From VXYL01 sp965116345 (GTDB lineage: Bacteria; Pseudomonadota; Gammaproteobacteria; Pseudomonadales; Azotimanducaceae), in assembly GCA_965116345.1 (NCBI GenBank), contig OZ220680.1, forward strand, positions 372,001 through 436,000: a DNA stretch of 64,000 bases. The letters run 5' to 3'. The notes beneath the pieces are model-generated. The model was not told where the DNA came from. It did not search any database and worked only from the letters and a program-made list of their open reading frames with translations. A program made the position numbers and the translations under genes. Below are positions 27,005 to 36,610 of the stretch, piece by piece. Position 1 is the first letter of the stretch, and each line of letters starts with the position of its first letter.

Positions 27005-29320
27005 ATGCCGCCGTCCGACACCCCGAATGCAGACCACCCGGCCAACGCCGGAGCGCTCGCCGCCGCGATCCTGCGCATCAGCGCGAGTCTCGATCTCGAC
27101 ACCGTGCTGCGCGAGGCGGTCGACGCCGCCCGCGGACTCACCGGCGCCCGCCTCGGCATCGTCGCCACCGTCGACGAGGCGGGCGCGCCGGACGGCTTCT
27201 TCGAGTCCGGCCTGACGCCGGCGGACGCGGCGGAGATCGCCGCCTGGCCGGACCGCGAACGCCTGTTCGGGCACCTGCGCGAGCTGTCCGAGACGCTGCG
27301 CGTGGACGATCTCGCCGCCTACGTCCGGGACCTGGGGCTGACGCCGACGCCGGCGCTGTCGCGCGCGTTCCAGGGCACGCCCATGCACTACCGCGGCGTC
27401 AACGGCGGCAGCTTCTTCCTCGCCGAGAAGGCCGACGGCGGCGCGTTCACCGACGCCGACGAGGCGGTGCTGGTGCTGTTCGCGTCCCAAGCCGCCGCCG
27501 CCATCGCCAACGCGCGCACGCACCGCGCCGAGCGGCGCGCGCGGGCCGACCTCGAGGCGCTGGTGGAGACCTCGCCGGTCGGCGTCGTGGTGTTCGACGG
27601 CGGCGGCCGGCCGGTGTCGTTCAACCGCGAGGCGCGGCGCATCGTCGAGACCCTGCGCATGCCGGGGCATCCCCCGGAGCAGCTCCTCGAGGTGATCGCC
27701 TGCCGCCGCGCCGACGGTCGCGAGACCTCGCTCGCGGACTTCCCGCTGGCGGACCAGTTCGCGGCCCCCGAGACGGTGCGCGCGGAGGAGATGGTGCTTT
27801 CCGTGCCGGACGGGCCCAGCGTGCGCACGCTGGTCAACGCGACGCCGATTCTCGCCGCGGACGACGCGACGCGGACGGTGGTGGTGACCCTGCAGGATCT
27901 CGCCCCGCTCGACGAGATCGAGCGCCTGCGCACCGAGTTCCTGGGACTCGTGAGCCACGAGCTGCGCACGCCGCTGACCGCCATCAAGGGCTCCGCGGCG
28001 ACGCTGCTCGGCGAAACCGACGACCTCGATCCGGCCGAGCTGCGCGAGTTCCTGCGCGTCATCGACGAGCAGGCGGACCACATGCGCGGGCTCGTCGGCG
28101 ACCTCCTGGACGCCGGGCGGATCGAGTCCGGCACGCTGTCCGTGGCCGCCAGGGCGACCGCGGTCGCCGAGCTGATCGAACGCGCCCGCAACGCCTTCGT
28201 CGCCGGCGGCGGCCGCCATGCCGTCGTCGTCGACCTGCCGGACGGCCTGCCCGCCGTCATGGCCGACCGGCGGCGCATCGTCCAGGTGCTCAACAACCTC
28301 TTCGCCAACGCCGCGCGGCACGCGCCGCAGGCGTCCGCCATCCGCGTCGCGGCGGCGCGCGAGGCGACGCACGTCGCGATCTCGGTGGCCGACGACGGGC
28401 CGGGCGTCGCGCCCGAACAGCTGCCGCACCTGTTCCGGAAGCACGTCGGCCACGGCGGCACCGCCGGCCACGGCCTCGGTCTCGCGATCTGCCGGGGGCT
28501 CATCGAGGCGCACGGCGGCCGCATCCGCGCCGACAGCGCCGGGCTCGGCCACGGCACCACCGTCACGTTCACCGTGCCGGCCGCCCCGGAACCGGACCCC
28601 GCGACCGCCGCCGTCCGACCGCCGCCGGCCGCGCAGCCCGGCGAGCCGCCGCGCATCCTCGTCGTCGACGACGACCCGCGCACCCTGCGCTTCGTGCGCG
28701 ACGCACTGTCCAAGGCCGGCTACGCCCCGCTCGTCACCGGCGCGCCGCGGGATCTGGCCGCCGTCGTCCGCGCCGAGCGGCCGCGGCTCGTGCTGCTCGA
28801 CCTGCTGCTGCCGGGGAGCGACGGCATCGAACTGCTGGAGCAGGTTCCGGAGCTGGCCGGGATTCCGGTCATCTTCATCTCCGGCTACGGGCGCGACGAG
28901 ACCGTCGCGCGCGCGTTCGAGGCGGGCGCCGCCGACTACATCGTCAAGCCGTTCTCGCCAACCGAGCTCGTGGCGCGCGTGCGCGCGGCCCTGCGACGGC
29001 ACGAGGAGCCGCAGCCGTTCGCGCTCGGCGACCTCGCCATCCACTACGACCGCCGCGAGGTGACCGTGGCCGGCCGCGCCGTGGACCTCACGGCCACCGA
29101 GTACGAGCTGCTGCGCGTGCTGTCGCTGAACGCCGGACGCGTCGTCCCGTTCGAGACCCTGCTCGAGCGGGTCTGGACCGGAAACACCAGTGTCGACGCG
29201 GGCCGGGTCCGGGTCTTCGTCAAGCAGGTGCGCGACAAGCTCGGCGACCGCGCCGACGATCCGGCCTGGATCTTCAACCTGCGCGGCGTCGGCTACCGCA
29301 TGCCGAAGCCCGGCGAGTAG
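27005..29320 (+). CDS. Fused histidine kinase - response regulator with winged-helix output, 771 aa
   Basis: ATG at 27005 with GGGAG upstream. Domain order: GAF (about 10-175, ILRISASLDLDTVLREAVDA start), PAS-like (about 180-300, VETSPVGVVVFDGGGRPVSF), HisKA with phospho-His318 in GLVSHELRTPLTA, HATPase_c (N box NNLFANAARHAPQ, G boxes VADDGPGVAPEQ and GGTAGHGLGLAICRG), a Pro/Ala linker, a receiver with Asp599 in VLLDLLLPGSDG and Lys in YIVKPFSP, and an OmpR/PhoB-type winged helix to the end (LTATEYELLRVLSLNAGRVV ... FNLRGVGYRM). No membrane span, so it senses a cytoplasmic signal. Sensor, receiver and DNA-binding output in one chain is uncommon; OmpR-type regulators are usually separate. Being divergent from the adhesin gene, it may control it, but that is only inferred from position. 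Confidence 0.9.
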   Translation: MPPSDTPNADHPANAGALAAAILRISASLDLDTVLREAVDAARGLTGARLGIVATVDEAGAPDGFFESGLTPADAAEIAAWPDRERLFGHLRELSETLRVDDLAAYVRDLGLTPTPALSRAFQGTPMHYRGVNGGSFFLAEKADGGAFTDADEAVLVLFASQAAAAIANARTHRAERRARADLEALVETSPVGVVVFDGGGRPVSFNREARRIVETLRMPGHPPEQLLEVIACRRADGRETSLADFPLADQFAAPETVRAEEMVLSVPDGPSVRTLVNATPILAADDATRTVVVTLQDLAPLDEIERLRTEFLGLVSHELRTPLTAIKGSAATLLGETDDLDPAELREFLRVIDEQADHMRGLVGDLLDAGRIESGTLSVAARATAVAELIERARNAFVAGGGRHAVVVDLPDGLPAVMADRRRIVQVLNNLFANAARHAPQASAIRVAAAREATHVAISVADDGPGVAPEQLPHLFRKHVGHGGTAGHGLGLAICRGLIEAHGGRIRADSAGLGHGTTVTFTVPAAPEPDPATAAVRPPPAAQPGEPPRILVVDDDPRTLRFVRDALSKAGYAPLVTGAPRDLAAVVRAERPRLVLLDLLLPGSDGIELLEQVPELAGIPVIFISGYGRDETVARAFEAGAADYIVKPFSPTELVARVRAALRRHEEPQPFALGDLAIHYDRREVTVAGRAVDLTATEYELLRVLSLNAGRVVPFETLLERVWTGNTSVDAGRVRVFVKQVRDKLGDRADDPAWIFNLRGVGYRMPKPGE

Positions 29321-29851
29321 CGGACGCCGGCTCGCACGCGTGGAGCGCGCCCCGCGATCCGCGCCGCGGGGCTTGCGGGCCGACTTGCCGCGGCCGCCCG
29401 CCGGTGGAGACAACCCGCACAGCCGTTCGGCAGGGACCGTCCGGCGTGCCGGGAAAGGTGTTCAACAGAACATTAATTTCCGGACAGCGATTCGGGACGC
29501 GGACGACCGGCGCGCCGGATTCCACCACGTCCCCGCCCGGTGACGACCTCCAAGTGTCCGCGAAACGTCCCCTTGCTGGAGTCGCCACCTACGCCCTTGA
29601 GCCGAAAACCTGCCGCTTCCTTCCAACCCCCGCCAACCCGTTTTGACGTCCGTCGACCGTTCTGCGACCCTTCTCCGCACTTTCCGCGGGATCCAGGTAT
29701 CAGAGCGAATGAGTCACCAAGCGATGCTTGCGTGCGCGAGTAGCCGTTCGATAGATCCCCCCAGGATTACGCCTTTGACAAACGCAAGCCAGCTACGCCG
29801 AACCTGCGTTGGTTCCTCCTTGGCCACGCAATGACGTAGGGCAGACCGCCG
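29321..29851. other. Intergenic stretch without a supported gene
   Basis: About 530 bases. Short frames on both strands have no ribosome sites or family features. Composition becomes less GC-rich from about 29460, which continues into the small-gene area and may mark the edge of a separately acquired segment. Confidence 0.4.
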
Positions 29852-30484
29852 GTGATAGAACCAATTCGCGCCGTCCTCAATGTAACGACCCACGCAAGGC
29901 GCTGGCTGACTTTTACTTTGCTATCGGTGTTCGTGCTAGGAGTCGTGGGTTCCGCGGTTTGGCTGACAGTCCAATACTGGACTGAACTCGCCGGAAAAGC
30001 CGTGGACCCGAGCGCAGTGGTGCGCAACGTGGGCCTGCTGGCCGGCGGCATCATCGCCGTCGGGTTGGCCATCTGGCGCAGTAGCATTGCCGAGCGTCAG
30101 GTGGAAGTCTCCGAGCGAAGATCGCTGGACGAGCAGTTCCAGCGTGCGACCGAGATGCTTGGCCACGAACTGGAACCGGTACAGATCGGTGGCATAGCCT
30201 CCCTCCGGTTTCTCGCACACCACCATTTCTTCATCTACGGCACCCGCGTCCATGGAATCCTCTATCAGTTTGCCAAAGGGCAATGCGACCCCAACCAAGA
30301 AGCTGTCATCACCTACGGCGATGAGGTCTATAGGGGCAGCACGGCGGGTGGCGAGGCGTTTTTCGCGTACATGAGCATTTCGGACGACATGCAGCGTATG
30401 GCCGTCGTTAGAGGCGCCACCCGGTGGGCGCTTCTCAAGGCACTATGGACGGGACGCTTAACAGGATACATGAATGCTCCCTGA
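29852..30484 (+). CDS. Membrane protein with two spans, 210 aa
   Basis: GTG at 29852. Two hydrophobic spans, about residues 19-42 (TFTLLSVFVLGVVGSAVWLT) and 58-75 (NVGLLAGGIIAVGLAIW), are followed by RQVEVSERRSLDEQFQRATEMLGHE and VQIGGIASLRFLAH. The second half of this pattern is the one usually seen between the membrane part and the pentapeptide repeats of bacterial pentapeptide-repeat membrane proteins. No repeats follow here, so the protein may be a short version or a remnant. The cytoplasmic C-terminal part is about 130 residues with no catalytic motif. Function unknown. Confidence 0.6.
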   Translation: MIEPIRAVLNVTTHARRWLTFTLLSVFVLGVVGSAVWLTVQYWTELAGKAVDPSAVVRNVGLLAGGIIAVGLAIWRSSIAERQVEVSERRSLDEQFQRATEMLGHELEPVQIGGIASLRFLAHHHFFIYGTRVHGILYQFAKGQCDPNQEAVITYGDEVYRGSTAGGEAFFAYMSISDDMQRMAVVRGATRWALLKALWTGRLTGYMNAP

Positions 30485-31065
30485 TTCAATTTCGCTCTCC
30501 CCGGTGCCGCGCGACGAGGCGGCTCGCGAACAACCGAGCAAGCGGATACGCGGGATGCTGACGGACCTGCATAGAGTCTCGGTCCGCCGGACGGGCGTCG
30601 ATACCTTTCCCAAAGACTGCTGAATGCGCTCCGCAAATCCGACCGACCGCTTGCGCAAGTCGAGCCCCCGGTCCCGGCCCCGCCGGGAAGGTGATGGGAT
30701 ATGTGAACCTACAACGGCAAGGCGAACGCTTTTACGTTAACTTCAATGATCTATGACAGTCCATCCGGTTACATGGAACCAGCTGCCGGAAGATAGTTGG
30801 AAGCCCTGGCAAACGCTGAACGCCACCCGAGCCGCAACAGCTTCCAAAACTGGCGTTATGCGACGTGGTCACCAATGGCGTCGGCTGTTTAGTACAGCGA
30901 TACAGTCGGCTATCCGCACCCAAACCACGACGGTATCCGGAAATACTCCCTTTTCCGTCCCTAACCTGGCAGTACACCATGGAGCCAATTTCCGCGCTGG
31001 ACAATGCGCTATTACCGCGTCCACACTTTCCGTCGCTCAGGCACACCGTGACAGGGACGGAATCC
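30485..31065. other. Intergenic stretch without a supported gene
   Basis: About 580 bases. Overlapping frames on both strands (for example the plus-strand frame from 30753) show no family features and lack ribosome sites. I see no RNA gene. Confidence 0.35.
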
Positions 31066-31287
31066 GTGAAGAAAGAGACGATCGCCAAAGTGGCGGGGGG
31101 AACCGCGGGCGCCGGCATCGGTGCCTACATAGGCACTGGCATTGGCATCGCCGCCGCAGGAACCGCCATTGCCGGCACTTGGCCAGTACTTCTGGTCGGT
31201 GCGCTGGTAGGAGGCGTCGTCGGCAATGAGGTCGGGAAACGTGCCAAGCGCAGACAGGCGGGCACCGAACTCGACGATACGCCTTGA
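31066..31287 (+). CDS. Small glycine-zipper membrane protein, 73 aa
   Basis: GTG at 31066 is preceded by GGGACGGA at good spacing; an upstream ATG at 30979 would add 29 non-hydrophobic residues. The chain opens KKETIAKVAGGTAGAGIGAY and carries two hydrophobic Gly/Ala-rich segments with GxxxG spacing, then a basic end (GKRAKRRQAG). Glycine-zipper proteins of this size can form membrane oligomers, including toxin-like peptides and inner-membrane channels. No antitoxin-like neighbour was recognised. Confidence 0.55.
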   Translation: MKKETIAKVAGGTAGAGIGAYIGTGIGIAAAGTAIAGTWPVLLVGALVGGVVGNEVGKRAKRRQAGTELDDTP

Positions 31288-31607
31288 ATTCGTCGCGGAT
31301 CCTTGCGGACTGGGCTCCTCCTTTCGTGCGACCCGTCAAGCAGGCCGCTCCGAATCCGGCGCGATTTCAAGCGGGCCGGCGACAAGGTCTTGAGGTTGGA
31401 GACTCCTTCATCCCATCTCCTTGGTGCCCAGCGTTCCCCTCGAATACGATCACCAGCCACCCTTCGCAGCATCGCGTTTGCCAACAACAGCGGCTGCTCG
31501 ACAGTAACACACTGGCCGACACGCTGAATGAGACAAACCGCGAATAGAGCCACAGATTTGCTTTGCACCAACTAGCCACCGGCTGCCTTAGCCGAAAAGG
31601 AGACAAT

Positions 31608-31934
31608 ATGACAAAGGACGTACTTGATGGCGAGCCGCATTTCACAAGCGAGCCATACCACTACGACGACATAGGTGACGATGAAATCACCCTTTGGCAC
31701 GACTCGGGGCGCGCCGCTAGACTAACTGATAGCGATGATCAAGATGTCGTCTGTTATGTCAGCTTGTTCTATGGGAGCGACCCTTGGGCCGGTCCGGTTG
31801 CTGGAGGTGTAGTTCGATCTCAAGCTGATCTGAGAGATATAGTGAAAGGGTGGTGCGAAGAAAACCTAAAGCCTTCGAGCGAAGATGGGCGGTCACTCAT
31901 TCCGCCCGAAAAGCAACAGAGTGATTTGTTCTAG
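31608..31934 (+). CDS. Hypothetical acidic protein, 108 aa
   Basis: ATG at 31608 has a strong ribosome site (AAAAGGAGA) seven bases upstream, which decides it over an earlier in-frame start. The protein is acidic and soluble (EPYHYDDIGDDEITLWHDSG, VCYVSLFYGSDPWAG, DLRDIVKGWCEENL). The codon use and base composition are less GC-rich than in neighbours, suggesting separate acquisition. No family recognised. Confidence 0.6.
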   Translation: MTKDVLDGEPHFTSEPYHYDDIGDDEITLWHDSGRAARLTDSDDQDVVCYVSLFYGSDPWAGPVAGGVVRSQADLRDIVKGWCEENLKPSSEDGRSLIPPEKQQSDLF

Positions 31935-32125
31935 ACTGTTCCGGGGCGAGCCAACCCACGCCGGTTCGCTAACCCGGATCATTCGTGAAGTGCGGGCATA
32001 GACATGAAGGGAAGTCCCAAGGCCGACACCAATGCAGCCGTTGTAACATCCCCAGCAACGGTGTCGTGTCAATCTACGGGGCTATATTACCGATTCACTC
32101 TTAGCCGCGCCTTCTCCCATTGCCT

Positions 32126-32153
32126 CGACGACTCTCGGTACTGAGAGCCGTCG
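32126..32153. terminator. Hairpin between convergent genes
   Basis: Stem CGACG-CTCTC pairs with GAGAG-CGTCG around a GGTACT loop with one unpaired base per side. It lies between the plus-strand gene ending at 31934 and the minus-strand operon ending at 32326. No T-run follows on either strand, so factor-independent termination is uncertain. The rest of 31935-32325 holds no gene I can support. Confidence 0.45.
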
Positions 32154-32325
32154 CCCGGGCAACCTCCCGATTAAATACGGTCGCGCGTCTACGCCTTCAC
32201 CCCTTTAGCGCCTGACGACTGATGGGACCACGCCGCAGTCACGCCGCGAGCTGGCGCGGCGGCGAACGGGCCCAAAAACACTGGCCATTCCGTCCACACC
32301 GTGCCGATCTGCATCACGTGACCGG

Positions 32326-34245
32326 CTACCGTACGCGATCTGATCCCGGCCAGTGACCGAGAGCGCCGTCCGACATATCCACGACAATCTCAAGCCAGTT
32401 CTTCCCCCTCCTGGACCCAACCGACACACGCATCTTCGACAAACCCTCCCAACGCAAGGCCAACCCGTCTCTTAGCATCGCCGCGCGAACTTTAGTCACA
32501 TTCTTCAACCAGTTCTTGCGGGACTCGCGGTCGTCCTTCAACAATTCGTTCTCGTCGGTCTCTTCGACCGACGCCACAAGCTCGCGGAAGAACCTCGACG
32601 TAAACAGCGCTCGCAATCGCACGTCCTTGCCGCCTCGCGGCATAAACACCTGTGCGAGCGGGTCCGATAGCCCCTTGACCTCAACCACGTTTGCTTGGTT
32701 ATCGCGATCCTTCCTCATGTAGACCGTCACAGGGGCCGCCACATCTACAGTCGGAGGAACCGCAAGCCCAACACGCGACAACTCGGCCAACGCCGCCTTC
32801 TGCACACTCTGCCCCGACAGCGCCCGCATACACCCGAAGTACGAGTACTCCACCCCGTCCACCGCCAGATGCTCAAGGTCGGTGCCGAACTCATGCGTCA
32901 CTAAATCCTTATAGTTCCATTTGATGGCCTTCGGCGTCTTGTGGAAGATCAACTCGCCAGCGAACACCTTCTCCTCCTCCAGCCCTCCTATGACCCCGCC
33001 AACCGTCAGAACACTACTCGCGCTCGGTCCATCGCCACCTCGAGGCACAAGGTCGCAGTCCGGTGTAATAACCATCCGTACGTTCTTGTTGTTCGACGCG
33101 ACGAACAAATCGCCCAAAGAGAAGCGCTTTCTCGCGCGATTCTCTCTTGAGTTGAACCTCATCCTATGGAAAAACTTGGCGATCCGGTCCGATGTGTCCC
33201 GGTGTGCTCCCTCAATTCCTTCCGTCAACCGTACCTCGTTGAGCCTTGAAAACTCGTCCGCGTTCCATTCTATTTCGTCATCCACAATCGCCCGCAGGGA
33301 CTCGCCCAAAAACCATTCCAGATAATCCGCGAATGGCTCGCCCTCCTCGTACAATCGGAATCTGAGCAGATAGGCAAAGTCCTTTACGTCGAAATCCTGC
33401 AACTCTCGATGGAGCCTCTCAAGTCCCTCTTTCGCTCCGTCCCGCCATCGACGCAGCGCCGCTTCGAGCGTCCGCCCGAACTCGAAGCTGCCGGACGTGT
33501 CCATCAATACATCGGCGGCGTCGCCGGATGCAACCAGGTCTTTGCCCGCCCCGTTGATCCAGTGTTTGTTTAGAAAACCAAAGCGGAAAGCCGTAACTCG
33601 GCCTTCCAATCCATCCCGGTAGGCCTCCTTGCGGTCATGAACCTTCTCCGTCGACATTAGGATAACCGCCGGATTCGACCCTGGATCGTCCTCCAGAATC
33701 GACTTCAACAGCACTATAGATCTGCGTCTATCCGAGTCCTTCTGCCCCTTTGTCTCTCTGCCCGGCCTCGACAGAGGGCTGAGAAAGAAGTCCATCAAAA
33801 TCAACTGGGGCTTCAATTCTCGGTATGCCTCAAGGGCCGATTCATTCCCGACGCGCCGAATCTGCGTAACGTCAGTGCACCTCGCAAGTAGCTCGACCAG
33901 TGGGTCAAGTGCACCAAGCCCCGCCCCCTTCACGGCGCCGAAGATTCCGCCAGGGTCCACCGCGTCGGATCGCGTCTCCACGTACTTCTTGTAGAGCGAC
34001 AAGGTCGCTTTCTCGACAACCTCGTCGTCAAACTCTTCCTGCGCTAACGCCGCAAGTGCCTCTTCTCGCTCGCCCTCGGTGAGCTGTTTCTCGTCAACGC
34101 TTGCTCGAAAACCCCCGCCCTCAAGGACATCGGCCAAATCGCCCCATTGCTCAATCTCTGGCGCATCGTATGCATCGTCGATTACCAGTATCCGCTCAAC
34201 CACGCTCTCCTGGAAGCTATCAACGATTTGCCGTGCGTAGTTCAC
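32326..34245 (-). CDS. Receiver-domain protein, putative effector of the ssp-linked two-component pair, 639 aa
   Basis: GTG at 34245, three bases after the kinase gene. The N-terminus is a receiver domain: acidic pair D23/D24 (ERILVIDDAYD), phospho-acceptor Asp152 in LILMDFFLSP, the Ser of AVILMSTEK and the Lys of FGFLNKHW. About 100 residues are inserted after the first strand, making the domain much longer than the usual 120. The C-terminal 400 residues are unassigned: a helical part, then SLGDLFVASNNK, MVITPDCDLVPRG and strand-rich segments to the end. No nuclease, GTPase or DNA-binding motif is recognised. Close linkage suggests phosphorylation by the kinase encoded upstream and a role as output of the phosphorothioation operon; this is inference. 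Confidence 0.75.
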   Translation of the reverse strand: MNYARQIVDSFQESVVERILVIDDAYDAPEIEQWGDLADVLEGGGFRASVDEKQLTEGEREEALAALAQEEFDDEVVEKATLSLYKKYVETRSDAVDPGGIFGAVKGAGLGALDPLVELLARCTDVTQIRRVGNESALEAYRELKPQLILMDFFLSPLSRPGRETKGQKDSDRRRSIVLLKSILEDDPGSNPAVILMSTEKVHDRKEAYRDGLEGRVTAFRFGFLNKHWINGAGKDLVASGDAADVLMDTSGSFEFGRTLEAALRRWRDGAKEGLERLHRELQDFDVKDFAYLLRFRLYEEGEPFADYLEWFLGESLRAIVDDEIEWNADEFSRLNEVRLTEGIEGAHRDTSDRIAKFFHRMRFNSRENRARKRFSLGDLFVASNNKNVRMVITPDCDLVPRGGDGPSASSVLTVGGVIGGLEEEKVFAGELIFHKTPKAIKWNYKDLVTHEFGTDLEHLAVDGVEYSYFGCMRALSGQSVQKAALAELSRVGLAVPPTVDVAAPVTVYMRKDRDNQANVVEVKGLSDPLAQVFMPRGGKDVRLRALFTSRFFRELVASVEETDENELLKDDRESRKNWLKNVTKVRAAMLRDGLALRWEGLSKMRVSVGSRRGKNWLEIVVDMSDGALGHWPGSDRVR

Positions 34246-34248
34246 TTT

Positions 34249-36600
34249 CTATCCCATCTCCAGTACGAAACCATTAATCCGATCCGCTCGAATCCGGCCT
34301 GCAGGTGACTCCGTGTCCAATGACCACCCATGGTACTCGGCCATATCCCGGGCTATGAACAACCCCAAACCCTTTCCCATGCCAGAAGGCTTCGTCGTAA
34401 CGAACGGTTGGAAGATCCTCTCCTTGCGCGACAGTGCTACTCCTGGCCCATTGTCCTGGACCGTCATGCACCGCTTCTCTACATCTACTGTTACCACCAA
34501 TTCCGGCGCAAAACCCTCCTCGTATTCAGCCTGCCTCTTCAGCCAGTACGCCGCATTTACGACTAAATTCTCCAGAATCTGAATCACCATTCCGCGCACC
34601 GCCCGGATCGTGAACTCACCCTTTGGCAGACCTAGCACTAGTTCAATCCCGTGCCGCGCGAACTCCCTCTCGTGATTGCCTAGCACCTCACTCACCAGAT
34701 CGTACAAATTGAAGCGGGACTTCGTCTGCCGTTTCTCGCCCGTCAATTCATCAAACGCCGCAACCCGCTTGTGGAGGGTCTGCAGCTGATCCTTCAACGT
34801 CGAAACGCTGTTCGGCGTCGCCCCAACCTCTGCGATCACGTTCATGGTGTGCGAGACCGCTCGTTCCAGCTCATGAAATATGAACTCGGTCATAAGGCCG
34901 ACACCAGCGAGATAGACAAATTGCTCGCGATCCTCTGCCGACTGCTTCTCGACTTGGTCCAAACGTTTTAGGACACCGAGCGCCTCTTCCCGCAGATCCC
35001 TCGCAGTCGAAACAACGCCCTCAATCTCTTCCTCGAACTGACCATCCAGCATCCCGCGCAGGTCCGATACAGCCCGAACTAGTGTCTTCTCCGCGCGGAC
35101 GATCTGGTTGTTCTCCAATTCCTCCTTCCTGAATTGCAGCTTCTCGTCCCGATCGACCTCGTTGATGAAGTTGCGCAACTCGACGTTGATGACCCAAGTC
35201 ACCAGCCTCTTCAACGCATCGGAGACATCGGACTGGACTAACCCCTCGCGATTCGTCTGCTCACTTAAGTATCGGTGAGACGTATCTATCCTGACCCTGC
35301 CGAAGACCTGCTGCCGATTCAGCTTGAATCCAGCCGACCCGAACGCTCTCTTGTCCAGCGAAATCCAGTCATCGTCCGGATCTCCAAACGGCAGTACCCT
35401 GAACCCGTACCTGTAGAGCATCGGTCCGCCGCACCATCGTGCAATTTCTGCGCGCGAAGCGGTCTTGCTCTCCGTGAGTCCCTCGATGCTGTCCACGATC
35501 CGCCTGTTGTACCAGTAGATCTCCAGATCGAATCCGCCCAGTTTGACTAGCGCTTCGCGGCTGATCGGGGTCTCCTCGAACGCGGCGTGACCGCGTTTCG
35601 CCCGTCGCTTCCGTATGTTGCGGTTGACTGCCATCACCTCCGAACCCCGGAGCTCGATCGTCGTAGCCCGCTGCTTCTCCCGGTAGTCCACCCTACCTTC
35701 AATCACCGGGTCCCTGCCGTCGAAACCAAACTTTGCCTGGCAGCTCGCGTGGGCATGCCGCATCAGCGCCTTCGGAATTGAAGGTATCGTCGCGCGCCGA
35801 CCGTTGTGTCTCGCGACAATAAGCCTATTTGCCAGACCCGCCTCAAAGGGATCGATAAAGCGGGAGATCCTTCCGTCCAAGAGCTCGTTGAAGCGAACCC
35901 ACGTCCAGTCGGCGTTCAGGCTTCGCACACGTATCGTCGTCCCGTGACGACTACGGTCCCGCTTCCGCCTGCCCCTCGCGGGTGCAACCTTGATGTCCTG
36001 CACAAGCATGTCTTCCGAGTGGGAAAACACACCCCAGTCCACGTTCAGAACATTCCAGTGCCGCTCCCCCCGCCTCGACGTTTCGACCGTCAAAAGGTCG
36101 CCCAACCGCATCGCCGACAACCGGCCTATGCCCTTGTCTCCAAGCTTGCTTGCCCCCCCTTCATTCTCCCTGCGCCGATGTCGGGTACCGATCCTCAGAT
36201 AGACATCGTTGAGGTCGTCGAAGGACATGCCCTCGCCGGTATCCCGGACCTCTATCGCGTTTAGACGGGCGTAGTGGGCGTCCAGTCTCTCGCCGTACAC
36301 TTCCCTTTCTGTCGTCCGATCCAATTCCGCGAGGCACTTTTCGCATCGACCGTTCTCATCCGGCTCCATCTTGCCACGAAGGAACGCAGTAACCTCGGAC
36401 AGCGCCTTGTCGGTCTCACGCAACTGCCGAACCGCCTCCCGATAGTCGGTGTACGGCAACCTCGACCGAACGTCTATTTCGACCTTTTCCGACCCCGCGT
36501 CGACTGCGTTCTTGATGAGCTCGTAGAGTGCCACCTCATCGGTGCTGATGAGTTCCTTCCCCAACTCCAGCAGGGTTCTCGCCTCGAACGAAAAACTCAT
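34249..36600 (-). CDS. Double GHKL ATPase / soluble histidine kinase, 783 aa
   Basis: ATG at 36600, ten bases after sspD. Residues about 1-230 form an Hsp90/MutL-like GHKL ATPase: N box ELISTDEVALYELIKNAVDA, IEVRDTGEGMSFDD, GDKGIGRLSAMRLGD. A Cys pair (RCEKCLAEL) sits in an insert. The middle is followed by a coiled coil and a kinase core: phospho-His576 in EFIFHELERAVSH, N box LENLVVNAAYWLKR, G boxes VQDNGPGVALSRKE and GMGKGLGLFIARDM. No membrane span, so a cytoplasmic sensor is predicted, with the N-terminal ATPase as the probable sensing or switch module. The receiver protein next door is the evident phospho-acceptor. The gene is in line with sspABCD. Confidence 0.85.
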   Translation of the reverse strand: MSFSFEARTLLELGKELISTDEVALYELIKNAVDAGSEKVEIDVRSRLPYTDYREAVRQLRETDKALSEVTAFLRGKMEPDENGRCEKCLAELDRTTEREVYGERLDAHYARLNAIEVRDTGEGMSFDDLNDVYLRIGTRHRRRENEGGASKLGDKGIGRLSAMRLGDLLTVETSRRGERHWNVLNVDWGVFSHSEDMLVQDIKVAPARGRRKRDRSRHGTTIRVRSLNADWTWVRFNELLDGRISRFIDPFEAGLANRLIVARHNGRRATIPSIPKALMRHAHASCQAKFGFDGRDPVIEGRVDYREKQRATTIELRGSEVMAVNRNIRKRRAKRGHAAFEETPISREALVKLGGFDLEIYWYNRRIVDSIEGLTESKTASRAEIARWCGGPMLYRYGFRVLPFGDPDDDWISLDKRAFGSAGFKLNRQQVFGRVRIDTSHRYLSEQTNREGLVQSDVSDALKRLVTWVINVELRNFINEVDRDEKLQFRKEELENNQIVRAEKTLVRAVSDLRGMLDGQFEEEIEGVVSTARDLREEALGVLKRLDQVEKQSAEDREQFVYLAGVGLMTEFIFHELERAVSHTMNVIAEVGATPNSVSTLKDQLQTLHKRVAAFDELTGEKRQTKSRFNLYDLVSEVLGNHEREFARHGIELVLGLPKGEFTIRAVRGMVIQILENLVVNAAYWLKRQAEYEEGFAPELVVTVDVEKRCMTVQDNGPGVALSRKERIFQPFVTTKPSGMGKGLGLFIARDMAEYHGWSLDTESPAGRIRADRINGFVLEMG

Positions 36601-36610
36601 CTAGCGCATC

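Noticed and set aside
26930..29413. 827-codon minus-strand frame opposite the fused sensor-regulator
   Set aside because: Composition is His/Gly/Arg-rich with no domain, whereas the plus strand carries six consecutive domains.
32326..36600. Assigning the kinase-receiver pair to the Detocs defence system
   Set aside because: Detocs has three genes with a separate buffer receiver and known effector domains; only two genes are here, the effector half matches none I recognise, and the pair is embedded in an ssp operon.
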